Assembly: GCA_900552645.1 (NCBI GenBank)
Contig: USAN01000012.1
Span: forward strand, 1 to 58,908
DNA: 58,908 bases
Direction of reading: 5' to 3'
Source of the DNA: an uncultured Bacteroides sp.
Lineage (GTDB): Bacteria > Bacteroidota > Bacteroidia > Bacteroidales > Bacteroidaceae
Shown here: positions 16,164-25,243 of the stretch, piece after piece
How the letters are laid out: the number at the start of each line of letters is the position of its first letter
Position numbering within the stretch: position 1 is the first letter of the stretch
The notes under the pieces: generated by a model
What the model was told of the DNA's origin: nothing
The model's database searches: none
What the model saw: the letters and a program-made list of their open reading frames with translations, nothing else
Program-made: the position numbers and the translations under genes

Positions 16164-17531
16164 TTAGTCCTTATGTTTTTGCAATATGATATCTTTAATC
16201 ACTATATCTGTTGCAGCAGGATTACCCCCAAAGTCGAATACTAGCTTTGCCTTTGTTATATCTGCTCCTTTTTGTTTAATAACCTTTAAAACAACATCTT
16301 CGCCTGCGGTAACATCCTTCCTCTCAAGAAAAAGGAATATATTGTCATCATCATTCTGGGCCATTTTAACAGTTACACCCTTTATATCATTCGATGCTTT
16401 TATTGTTACACGGAAATCATATTCATTGGTAGCCGAAGTTGCCAAAGCATCAGTTATGAAGGTTACCTGATTTTGCCACTGGTCCATTGTCGCACTAGGG
16501 AACGACATTGAATAACTATTGCCGTCTACAGTAATCTTAGGATCAGGAAGCTGACTCCATCCAGGAGCATAATAGAAAGTATTAGTATATGTTATTCCAT
16601 TCCATAAGTTATCCGGACTATTTACACCACTCCATGTAGGTTCGGGAACCGAAGGTGCTGTAGGCACTACCGTTCCGTCGTCATTAGAATGATCCTTAAA
16701 TACAATATTTTCGACATTTATCACAGTATTCTCTTTATTACCACCAAAATCTAGAACCATTTTAAGACTTGAGATATCCAGTCCTTTCATATTACTCTTG
16801 TAAAAACATACAGGTTCATTGGCAGTAAGAGCTATTGTTTCTGCACAGTAAAATATATTATCATCACTTCCATCTACCAATTTTACCATTACATGAGGAT
16901 GATCAGTGGTGGAAGTAAGTATAACAGAAAAGTCATAATTCTTATCGGAAGATGTAGAAATATTAGTTGTAGTAAGCATCTGTGCTTGCCAAGTATCGGT
17001 AGTTGCCGAAGGTAATGTTATAGTAAATGCACCATCTACAAGAGAATATGCAGGATCGGCTATCTGGCTCCATCCTGGAGCATACCAGAATGTAGGAGTA
17101 CCTATAGTAGCCTTTGTCCATAAATTATATTCACTTTCATAAACGAATCCACCAAAACCTGTCATCTTAGTTTTGTCTATATGGAACGTTTTTGTTATAG
17201 TTCCGTCACTTACTCCGTTTGCATTGGCTATCTTTATATCGACATTGTAATCGCCAGCCTTACGGTAATACTTAGTCATGGAAAACTGAGTAGAGTAACT
17301 TTTTCCATCTATGATCCATACAGGTATTACACCTTGCTTGGCATCAAAATAGAAATGAGCATTGTTAGTTTCTTGATCAACTTCTATCCTAACCGCGTCG
17401 GCATATTCGGTCGCAATCGGAATATTAGCTTCAGATGGCGAAGCATAATCTTCGGGTGAACAAGAAGTAAAGCCAAAAGTACTGATGAAAGTAATTACAG
17501 CTGCACTTATGTATTTATATATTTTTTTCAT
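16164..17531 (-). CDS. surface glycan-binding lipoprotein with two repeated C-terminal modules
   Basis: A 455-residue lipoprotein (lipobox FTSC). Residues about 30-125 look like a PKD-type Ig-like domain with KYYRKAGDYNVDIKI. After it come two homologous modules of about 150 residues. One centres on WYAPGWSQIADP (about 145) and the other on YYAPGWSQLPDP (about 315). Each ends in a strand of the form K(M/L)VxDFGGN. The duplicated, Trp-rich design and its place directly after susD suggest the second surface glycan-binding protein of the locus (SGBP-B type). No catalytic motif is seen. Binding specificity is inferred from the GH16/GH3 neighbours. Confidence 0.82.
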   Translation of the reverse strand: MKKIYKYISAAVITFISTFGFTSCSPEDYASPSEANIPIATEYADAVRIEVDQETNNAHFYFDAKQGVIPVWIIDGKSYSTQFSMTKYYRKAGDYNVDIKIANANGVSDGTITKTFHIDKTKMTGFGGFVYESEYNLWTKATIGTPTFWYAPGWSQIADPAYSLVDGAFTITLPSATTDTWQAQMLTTTNISTSSDKNYDFSVILTSTTDHPHVMVKLVDGSDDNIFYCAETIALTANEPVCFYKSNMKGLDISSLKMVLDFGGNKENTVINVENIVFKDHSNDDGTVVPTAPSVPEPTWSGVNSPDNLWNGITYTNTFYYAPGWSQLPDPKITVDGNSYSMSFPSATMDQWQNQVTFITDALATSATNEYDFRVTIKASNDIKGVTVKMAQNDDDNIFLFLERKDVTAGEDVVLKVIKQKGADITKAKLVFDFGGNPAATDIVIKDIILQKHKD

Positions 17532-17550
17532 AATGATTATTCTTTATAAT

Positions 17551-19065
17551 TTAATAATTGTTCTGAGTTAAAGTTCCCTGTGCAGCATCAATCTCTGATT
17601 GAGGTATTGGAATATACTTTTTGGTGCTACTCCATGTATTGGTACGGTAATTATAACTATCTGGTACTAATACTGTATTTGCCTTTCCACTACGAACCAA
17701 ATCCCAATAGCGCTTACCTTCGCCTACAAACTCAAGATGACGTTCATTCAATATATTGTCTACTGTTGGTTCTATTTCTGTTACTAATCCAGCACGTTTA
17801 TGGACTCTATTAAGATATTCCTTTGCATCACCTGTACCAGCACCTCGTGCTATAAGTTCGGCTGCATTAAGAAGCGTTTCGGAGAAACGATAAATTCTAA
17901 GGTTATTGTTATAGTTCAAATCGGCATCAGCTATCTGGTCCTTATTATCACCTGTATGAGCTGTATATTTTTCAAGGAAAAAGCCTGTATCTTGATAACG
18001 CCTCTTATAGTTGCCTGCAGCAGCTGCATTCCAGCATGTAGCCTCGCGTCGAACATCATTTTTAGAGAACATTTCGTAAGTTTCCTTTCTTACCGGACAG
18101 AATCCCCAACCATTATCGTGACCATCTGTGCCATCTGCCCAAGAACTAGGACTTATAAGACGTGGCAATACAGTACCCCCTGCAAACAAAGGGTTACCCC
18201 ATGAGCGTGCAGCATTGTCGTCCTTATAATTAACCTCGAATATCGATTCGGTACCCCATTCGCCCGATTCTTTGAATATAGTAGTATAATCGGGAATCAA
18301 AGAGTATGATCCGCTGTTTATTATCTCCTGCATATATTGTAGAGCCTTTGAATATCGGCTTTCGTCATTCTGATACATCACAATCTCGGCATACAGCATA
18401 TATGCCATGGCTTTTGTTACTCTACCATAATTTGACGATGTTTCCTTCATTGGAAGAGCATCAAGAGATATTGCAGTCTCAAGATCGGTTATTATCTTGT
18501 CATAAATCTCGTCTGCCTGATACTGTTTTGCCAGATACGGAGCTTCGAGGTTTGTGTCGAAATATGGAATGTTACCCCAGAATTTCCACAACCAATTATA
18601 ATAGAATGCACGAAGCGTACGCACTTGAGCTTCATAATAGAGTTTGTTCTTAGCAGTTATATTATCACCTGCCCATCCTATGTAGGTAATGACATCATTG
18701 CAGCGCTTTACTCCAGAATATGCTACAGTCCACAATCCTGTAACGGTATTTGTAGGAAGAGCTTCATAATTCATTAACATATGCCATGCTTGATTATCAT
18801 TCTTATCGGCTCCTCCTACCCAAATATCATCGGCCATTATATCACTCATTATATTTACTGGATTATAAGTTCCCATAGCCCAATCTGGCCAATGAAGGGG
18901 GTCATAGGCAGCCACTACAGCTTCCTGAACATGAGCATCGGTAGTAAAATAAGTATCAACTGTTTCCTGTGTAGGAGATTGTACCTCGAGAAAAGACTCC
19001 GAACATCCACTGCATAATAAAGTAGATGCAAGAAATGCAAGACTTATATATTTATATTTTTTCAT
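17551..19065 (-). CDS. SusD/RagB-family nutrient-binding lipoprotein
   Basis: A 504-residue SusD-like lipoprotein (lipobox LCSGC) that caps the SusC channel and binds the glycan at the cell surface. Typical elements are LEVQSPTQETVDTYFTT after the signal, VRTLRAFYYNWLWKFWGNIPY, and the C-terminal NERHLEFVGEGKRYWDLVRSG block followed by KKYIPIPQSEI. It lies 28 bases after SusC and 19 bases before the glycan-binding lipoprotein, so the four-gene order SusC, SusD, SGBP, GH16 is one transcript. Confidence 0.95.
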   Translation of the reverse strand: MKKYKYISLAFLASTLLCSGCSESFLEVQSPTQETVDTYFTTDAHVQEAVVAAYDPLHWPDWAMGTYNPVNIMSDIMADDIWVGGADKNDNQAWHMLMNYEALPTNTVTGLWTVAYSGVKRCNDVITYIGWAGDNITAKNKLYYEAQVRTLRAFYYNWLWKFWGNIPYFDTNLEAPYLAKQYQADEIYDKIITDLETAISLDALPMKETSSNYGRVTKAMAYMLYAEIVMYQNDESRYSKALQYMQEIINSGSYSLIPDYTTIFKESGEWGTESIFEVNYKDDNAARSWGNPLFAGGTVLPRLISPSSWADGTDGHDNGWGFCPVRKETYEMFSKNDVRREATCWNAAAAGNYKRRYQDTGFFLEKYTAHTGDNKDQIADADLNYNNNLRIYRFSETLLNAAELIARGAGTGDAKEYLNRVHKRAGLVTEIEPTVDNILNERHLEFVGEGKRYWDLVRSGKANTVLVPDSYNYRTNTWSSTKKYIPIPQSEIDAAQGTLTQNNY

Positions 19066-19093
19066 AATTTTCTTTATTAATTAGTGATATGAA

Positions 19094-22000
19094 TTAGAAT
19101 GAAATGTTGGCTCCTATTGTCCAAGTCTTTGCCTGTGGATATACTCCACGGTCAATGCCCAAAGAGGTACCACCAGATGAAATTTCAGGATCGAACCCAT
19201 GATATTTGGTGAAAGTAAGCAGATTCTCGGCAGCAATATATAAGCGTAGAGATGAAATAAGGCACTTACTTGTTATAGAGAAAGGTAAAGTGTATCCTAA
19301 TTGAATATTCTTTAGACGCAGATAACTTCCATCATATATATATAAGTCGGATGATTGCCAGTTTACATTATCACCAAGTACGAAGCGTGGATATTTGCTT
19401 GATGTTCCTTCACCGGTCCAACGTCCTAGTAGCCATGTAGGAAGATTACTGCTTGTTATATCCGTACGTCTAGTAGCATCGAATATATCGTTTCCTATTG
19501 TTCCTTGCCACATCATGCTAAAATCGAAATTCTTCCAAGAAGCATTAACGTTGAAACCATAAGTCCAGTCTGGCATTCCCTTACCAATATCTGTACGGTC
19601 ATTATCATCTATCATTCCGTCATTATTAAAATCGACAAAGCGTACATCTCCTGGAACTGCATTTGGCTGTATCATTCCTCCATCTTTGTTAGTATATGCT
19701 GCAACCTCAGACTCATTTTGGAATATGCCTGCGGTTTTGAATCCATAGAAATAAGGGAAAGGCTTTCCATTCTGAGCACGAGTTATCGTACCTATTCCCT
19801 GAAAAGAGTCTAGATTAGCCCATCCTGAATCATTACCATACTCTATAAGTTCATTTTTAAGATATGTAAAGTTACCGCCAACTCTGAAATTCCAATCCTT
19901 TGCAGTGAACTTGTAAGCCGCTTCAAATTCGAATCCACTATTTTTCATCTTTCCTACATTACCAAGTGGCTTTGATTCACCTACGTATGATGGAATATTC
20001 ATAGTCATAAGCATTCCATTTGTCTTCTTATGATAATAATCGGCAGTAAATGTCAACGAGTTGTTGAAAAGTCCGAAATCTAATCCCATATCAAGCTGTT
20101 CAGACTCTTCCCACTTCAAGTCAGGATTTGCAAGTCCACTGGCCTTAACACCATTTACCATATTTTCTCCTGATCCAAATATATAATTGTTGCCAGTAGA
20201 AGTTAATACTGTATACATGAAATTTCCTATATTCTCATTACCATTCTTACCCCATGATAAACGAGCTTTTGCAGAAGTAAGCCATTTAGGACGTTGTTCC
20301 ATGAATTTCTCGTTAGTAAGATTCCAACCTAAAGAAAATGATGGAAATACTGCATAGTGATTGTTAGATCCGAATCTAGAAGAACCATCACGACGGATTG
20401 TAAACTGCAGCATATATCTCTCATCATAATTATAACTTGCACGTGCAAATAAAGAAGCGAGACTTGCTACTGCGTTAGGTCCACCGTAAACTCCCATCTT
20501 TCCATCTTCCTGCAAACCATTGCTTGCATCTATATAAGGACGATCATAATTTATTATGTTATAACGGTTACCTCCAAGATAAGAACCAGTATTCTTCTTG
20601 GCCGACTGCCCAAGCATTACCGAAAAAGTATGTTTACCTATTGTATTGTCATACATAAGCAAGTTTTCAAGTTGCCATACAGTACCATTCTGCCTATTTG
20701 AATATGCATTAGATTGTGTAGCCTTATTATTTGCAGTTAGATAATAAAGCTTAGTATATCCATCATATCCCCAATATGCCTTATCTACACCATAAGATAT
20801 CTTGTATCTAAGATTATTCCAAATATTAAGTTCGGCAGAAAAATTTGCCACGAATTTATCACTCCAGTTCTTGTTTCCTGGCAATGACAAACTTGCAAGA
20901 GGATTTACCATCTCATTGTAATCTGATCCTGCAAGTGTATAAAGTTTACCGTTAGTTGGATGATACATAGGAGTAAACCCATCAAAATCCTTGTAATAAT
21001 CAAGCTGTGCTGCGGCAGCATCTCCTTCGGCATATACAGAAAGTGTAGGAGAAAGAGAAAGCGCACTTCCTAAAACAGAACCATAAGATGAGTTAGTATC
21101 TATACCTTTACTCTTTATTCTGGCATATGAAAGATTTGAAATTATAGTAAGCTTATTAAGCCAACTACGGTTTTGGGTATCATCAAATATAGTGTATGTA
21201 GTATTACTACGCAAAGTCAAACGGTTATAATTAGATCTATTATAATTGCCACCTATAATACCTTCCTGATCATAATATCCCAATGAAAGCAAATAATTTA
21301 CCTTTTCGGAAGCACCGCTAATACTTACCTGATGATTCATTACAGGAGCATCGTAGTTGAATGTCTCTTTTTGCCAGTTGGTTCCCTTACCAAGAGAATA
21401 TGGATCATTGAATTTAGGAGCCATCCCTGCATTCAGTGCACCTTCATTCATCATTATAGCATATTCTGTGGCATTAAGAACATCGCGTTCCTTCCATGGC
21501 CTTTGCCATCCATAAGAGAAATCGTAAGTAATCTTTGCCTTACCTTGCTTTCCGCTTTTTGTTGTAACAAGGACCACACCATTGGCAGCACGTGCTCCAT
21601 AAACTGCACCCGAAGCAGCATCTTTCAAGACTTCTATAGAAGCAATATCATTGGGATTAAGATAGTCAAAACCTCCTTCTATAGGCATACCGTCTACTAT
21701 ATAAAGAGGATCGGAGTTGTTAATTGTACCTATACCACGAATTCTTATCTGTGAAGCCGCTCCAGGCTGACCTGATGAAGAGGTTACAGTAACACCAGAA
21801 GCTAGTCCTTTAAGTGCATTATCGGCACGTAAAGGTGATCCCATCGATAAATCATCACCCGATACTTTTGCTATTGAAGCAGTAACCACACTCTTTTTCT
21901 GTACACCATATCCAATTACCACTACTTCGTCAAGTGTCTTGGTATCTTCTTTCAATATAATATTTAAAAGAGAAGAAGAAGCTTTTACCTCTTGTGGAAG

Positions 22001-22261
22001 ATATCCTACAAATGTAATTTCGATTGGAGAGCCCTGCTTTACGTTAGAAAGTGAGAAATCGCCATTTAGATCGGTAATAGTACCATTGTTAGTTCCCTTT
22101 ACAAGTACGCTGGCTCCAATTACAGGTTCGCCGGTGGCATCCTTTACAACCCCCTTAACCGTAAGTTGTTGTGCAACCATGCTGGCAGAGAAGAAAAATA
22201 ACAGGCATAATATAGACAGATAATATCTACTTGCCCGTTCTAGATTAGGTTCATTTTTCAT
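19094..22261 (-). CDS. SusC/RagA-family TonB-dependent glycan transporter
   Basis: Outer-membrane TonB-dependent transporter. From the ATG at 22261 it has 1055 residues. The signal peptide ends at SMVAQ. A carboxypeptidase-regulatory-like domain follows (VKGVVKDATGEPVIGASVLV), then the TonB-box-like segment DEVVVIGYG and a plug domain with RIRGIGTINNSDPLYIVDG and the SusC hallmark LKDAASGAVYGARAANGV. The rest is the 22-strand barrel, ending in a terminal aromatic. The frame reaches a GTG at 22285, but the ATG gives the proper start. It imports the oligosaccharides produced by the GH16 enzyme. Confidence 0.95.
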   Translation of the reverse strand: MKNEPNLERASRYYLSILCLLFFFSASMVAQQLTVKGVVKDATGEPVIGASVLVKGTNNGTITDLNGDFSLSNVKQGSPIEITFVGYLPQEVKASSSLLNIILKEDTKTLDEVVVIGYGVQKKSVVTASIAKVSGDDLSMGSPLRADNALKGLASGVTVTSSSGQPGAASQIRIRGIGTINNSDPLYIVDGMPIEGGFDYLNPNDIASIEVLKDAASGAVYGARAANGVVLVTTKSGKQGKAKITYDFSYGWQRPWKERDVLNATEYAIMMNEGALNAGMAPKFNDPYSLGKGTNWQKETFNYDAPVMNHQVSISGASEKVNYLLSLGYYDQEGIIGGNYNRSNYNRLTLRSNTTYTIFDDTQNRSWLNKLTIISNLSYARIKSKGIDTNSSYGSVLGSALSLSPTLSVYAEGDAAAAQLDYYKDFDGFTPMYHPTNGKLYTLAGSDYNEMVNPLASLSLPGNKNWSDKFVANFSAELNIWNNLRYKISYGVDKAYWGYDGYTKLYYLTANNKATQSNAYSNRQNGTVWQLENLLMYDNTIGKHTFSVMLGQSAKKNTGSYLGGNRYNIINYDRPYIDASNGLQEDGKMGVYGGPNAVASLASLFARASYNYDERYMLQFTIRRDGSSRFGSNNHYAVFPSFSLGWNLTNEKFMEQRPKWLTSAKARLSWGKNGNENIGNFMYTVLTSTGNNYIFGSGENMVNGVKASGLANPDLKWEESEQLDMGLDFGLFNNSLTFTADYYHKKTNGMLMTMNIPSYVGESKPLGNVGKMKNSGFEFEAAYKFTAKDWNFRVGGNFTYLKNELIEYGNDSGWANLDSFQGIGTITRAQNGKPFPYFYGFKTAGIFQNESEVAAYTNKDGGMIQPNAVPGDVRFVDFNNDGMIDDNDRTDIGKGMPDWTYGFNVNASWKNFDFSMMWQGTIGNDIFDATRRTDITSSNLPTWLLGRWTGEGTSSKYPRFVLGDNVNWQSSDLYIYDGSYLRLKNIQLGYTLPFSITSKCLISSLRLYIAAENLLTFTKYHGFDPEISSGGTSLGIDRGVYPQAKTWTIGANISF

Positions 22262-22480
22262 AAATAAAATTATTAAAGTTAACACTTAAACGATCTGATT
22301 TTTGTGACGTAAAGATATATTAAGGATATAAGTCATAATATATCAGGTAAAAGCTATAAGTAAATTTACATTTTTACTATCACCTTGACCATCAATTACT
22401 TAACTATACTACTTAAATAAAAAAAAGTAAACTTTAACTATAAGTTTGGAATTTCTAATTGTTACTTATTTAGCTTAGAC

Positions 22481-24178
22481 TTAAAGCATTTTTCCCAATG
22501 AACGTACAGTAATGGCAAATTCATCTTTTGGTACAATAGATTTATTTCGTGTTTTAAGACGGTTGTTGTAGACTGTCTGAGGAGAACAATGAAGAAATTC
22601 GGCAATTTTCACACTATCGTTTATACCAAGGCGTACTAAGGCGTATATTCTTAATTCGGTATTAAGCAGTTCGCCATCCTTTAATATAATTCGCTCGTCG
22701 GGTTGAAGCAAGCTATTGAAATCATTTACAAAGTCTGGGTAAACATTCAAAAAAATAGCATCAAAGTTATGATAGAATTCTTTCAGTTCCTTTTGAGCTA
22801 TAGTAGGAGTATCTGTATATTCCTTTATTTCATCAAATTGTTTTGCTTTTATTTTACGATTTATGTTCTTTCGGAATTCATCGAGCTTACTGATGTAGTT
22901 CGAACATAAAGCAAATACGTATCCTATATACTCTTCTTTTATGAAGTTCGATTCACTAAGCTTATTGTTTGTCTCGGTAAGTTCATCGTTCAGCAACTTT
23001 AATTTGCTGTTAACCTCTTCAAGCTGTTTCTGAGTCTCGGAAAGTTCGTTAAGATGAACGCTTAGCAATGAATTGGTCTCATTAAGTTTTGAACGAGAAT
23101 AAGATAGATGTTTCATCTGACGATATATATATAGTATTGCCGTAAGAAGAATAGCCAGAAGAATACTTACTATTATAAGCGACCAATGTAGCCTAGACTC
23201 TTGAATCATACTCTTCTTCTGATAAGCCGTATGTATTGCATCCTGCCTTGCAGAAATGCTAACTACACGCACTCGGTTAGGATAAAGAAGTGCCGATTGC
23301 AGACAATAATTTATATATGAATAGGCTCTATCTATATCTCCCAAACTAAACATTGTCTGAGCAAGCTCTTCCAGTGAAGCAATATCTTTGTTGGCTATAC
23401 GCACGTCTACTATTGCTGAGGTTATCATATACTTTAGATATTCACTCTGCTGATTGTCTTCTTGATAAAGGCGTGCAAGTATATATGCGTTCATTGCATC
23501 CCAACGCGAATCCATTTTAGATGATACTAGTTTTTGTGCAAGGTCTTTCTTTATTGATTCCGTATTATCCAAACCAAGAAACTTCCATCCTTTATACCAA
23601 AGAAAAGAAGGATCTTTAGGAGAGAGTACTGTATATATTGAATCTTTATATAACTGTTCTTTTTTATAATATTCATCTCGCATGTTATTGCCATCACCAG
23701 AATATTGTACAAAATGTGAAAATAGATATATCATCTGTCCATAATAATCTCCTTTTAGTTCCATATTAAGAGATTGACCACTTATATCCTCTAGTTCATC
23801 AAAAGCTTCCTTCAGAAGACCGGTAGCCGACAATATAAAAGATTTCTTTATTTTCCACTCAATAAGCCATTCTTTATTGTTAAGCTGTGTTGCTATTTTT
23901 TTGTTTCTGTCTACATATAATGAAGCCGAATCTGCATTGAAGAAGAAGTATTCGTCATACAGCATTTTATTAAGCCAATAAGCCTCTTCAAGATTACGAA
24001 CTGAAGATTTTTGTTTTAATAGCTGTTCTATTTTATATTCTCTGTTCTGTGCGTATACCTCTTTTCTTGATATCATAGAATCGAGTGTAATTAAGAGAGA
24101 TTTAACTTCTGCATCATATTGAGCAAAAGAATAATTTGAGCATAAAAAAAACAATAGTAACGACAGAAGATGTTTCAT
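22481..24178 (-). CDS. SusR-like TPR/HTH transcriptional regulator of the beta-glucan locus
   Basis: A 565-residue membrane-spanning regulator. It has an N-terminal signal (ending SFAQ) and a helical, TPR-like sensor region (about 20-325). A single transmembrane helix lies near 330-352 (LIIVSILLAILLTAILYIYR) and is followed by a strong coiled coil (about 360-410). A C-terminal domain has a LuxR-like helix-turn-helix, where LNTELRIYALVRLGINDS leads to HCSPQTVYNNRLKTRNK (about 500-545). This layout matches the DUF6377/SusR-type activators that control PULs, rather than a hybrid two-component system. It lies upstream of susC on the same strand, 219 bases away. Confidence 0.82.
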   Translation of the reverse strand: MKHLLSLLLFFLCSNYSFAQYDAEVKSLLITLDSMISRKEVYAQNREYKIEQLLKQKSSVRNLEEAYWLNKMLYDEYFFFNADSASLYVDRNKKIATQLNNKEWLIEWKIKKSFILSATGLLKEAFDELEDISGQSLNMELKGDYYGQMIYLFSHFVQYSGDGNNMRDEYYKKEQLYKDSIYTVLSPKDPSFLWYKGWKFLGLDNTESIKKDLAQKLVSSKMDSRWDAMNAYILARLYQEDNQQSEYLKYMITSAIVDVRIANKDIASLEELAQTMFSLGDIDRAYSYINYCLQSALLYPNRVRVVSISARQDAIHTAYQKKSMIQESRLHWSLIIVSILLAILLTAILYIYRQMKHLSYSRSKLNETNSLLSVHLNELSETQKQLEEVNSKLKLLNDELTETNNKLSESNFIKEEYIGYVFALCSNYISKLDEFRKNINRKIKAKQFDEIKEYTDTPTIAQKELKEFYHNFDAIFLNVYPDFVNDFNSLLQPDERIILKDGELLNTELRIYALVRLGINDSVKIAEFLHCSPQTVYNNRLKTRNKSIVPKDEFAITVRSLGKML

Positions 24179-24199
24179 AGACTCTTAAATTAAGGAATA

Positions 24200-24207
24200 C
24201 AAATATA
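24200..24207 (-). promoter_or_regulatory. putative -7 box for the PUL regulator
   Basis: On the minus strand this is TATATTTG, 22 bases upstream of the regulator start at 24178. Confidence 0.5.
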
Positions 24208-24251
24208 TAATTTCCTCAAAGCCTATTATAGTAAAATAAGAAAAAAATGAC

Positions 24252-25100
24252 TTAAAGATTTATTTTATCTTCAAGAGCAATTCGTGCACATTCATATCCC
24301 TCTTCGTATAAAGCCTGCAATTTAGGTATATCTGTAGTAATTCTGTCTACTTCAAGTGGTTTAAACGGCCGAATTACCAATATTTTATCCTGTTCTTCCA
24401 GTCTTTCAATAAGCTCTAGCTGTTCATCATAAATTTTGCATCTCTTGCTCAATACAACTCTAAGACGAGGATATTTCTTATATATAAATGATGGAATTTT
24501 CCTATCCTTCTCATCACTTCGGTAACCTTTATTACGAGTAACGACTACTACATTCTTTTTATATCCCTTCTGGATAGAGCGCATTACGGGTATTGAATCT
24601 ACTATTCCACCATCCAACATTGGAACACCGTCTATATATACTATTGGACAAACAAAAGGAAGACTGCTAGAAGCACGGGCTATCTCGACAAGTTTCTTCA
24701 TATCATCTCTCTCTTCAATATAACATGCCCTACCAGTCTGACAGTTTGTGGTTACCATTTCAAAATGAGATCTATTATTCTTATACGTTTCAAAATCGTA
24801 AGGTAAGATTGATTCGGGAAAATCCTTGTAAAGAAGTTCCTGATCAAGAATACTATGATTGCGCCATAAATGCTTAATTCCTATATAATGATATTTATCA
24901 AGAAGATCAATATTACTGAATTTTGCTCTTCCTCGCTGTCGCGACATATATGATAATCCGTTGCAGGCTCCTGCCGAAACTGCAACACTATATGGAAACC
25001 AAATATTATTATCCATCATATAATCCAGTACGCCGCATGTAAAAACTCCGCGCATACCTCCACCTTCAAGTACTAATCCAGTTCTATCGTCTATTCTCAT
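24252..25100 (-). CDS. patatin-like phospholipase family protein
   Basis: A 282-residue cytoplasmic-looking protein with the patatin fold. The oxyanion loop is GGGMRG at 13-18. The nucleophile serine is S42 in VSAGACNG, and the catalytic aspartate lies near 164 in LDGG. The nucleophile elbow is AxSxG rather than the textbook GxSxG, a small variation. The C-terminal part (SFIYKKYPRLRVVLSKR...VIRPFKPLEVDR) resembles the YjjU/RssA group of bacterial patatins. Likely an acyl hydrolase on phospholipids, with substrate unknown. It is divergent from pepP. Confidence 0.88.
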   Translation of the reverse strand: MRIDDRTGLVLEGGGMRGVFTCGVLDYMMDNNIWFPYSVAVSAGACNGLSYMSRQRGRAKFSNIDLLDKYHYIGIKHLWRNHSILDQELLYKDFPESILPYDFETYKNNRSHFEMVTTNCQTGRACYIEERDDMKKLVEIARASSSLPFVCPIVYIDGVPMLDGGIVDSIPVMRSIQKGYKKNVVVVTRNKGYRSDEKDRKIPSFIYKKYPRLRVVLSKRCKIYDEQLELIERLEEQDKILVIRPFKPLEVDRITTDIPKLQALYEEGYECARIALEDKINL

Positions 25101-25141
25101 AAGTAGTCAGAAAACAATACTACAACTATTAAAGTTCATGG

Positions 25142-25149
25142 CAAAGTTA
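25142..25149 (-). promoter_or_regulatory. putative -7 box for the patatin gene
   Basis: On the minus strand this is TAACTTTG (TAnnTTTG), 42 bases upstream of the start. Confidence 0.5.
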
Positions 25150-25193
25150 TCTTTTTATTACAATTATAACGGTTTTTTTAGAATTAAATATAT

Positions 25194-25201
25194 TACATTT
25201 G
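25194..25201 (+). promoter_or_regulatory. putative -7 box for pepP
   Basis: TACATTTG (TAnnTTTG), 42 bases upstream of the ATG at 25244, divergent from the patatin promoter. Confidence 0.5.
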
Positions 25202-25243
25202 CAAAACAGTTTTATTCGATTTTAAATTAAAACTTTACTAACT

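Noticed and set aside
17800..18653. Plus-strand frames inside the SusD gene
   Set aside because: Antisense shadows of a well-supported SusD gene. Their composition is not protein-like and no promoter is seen.
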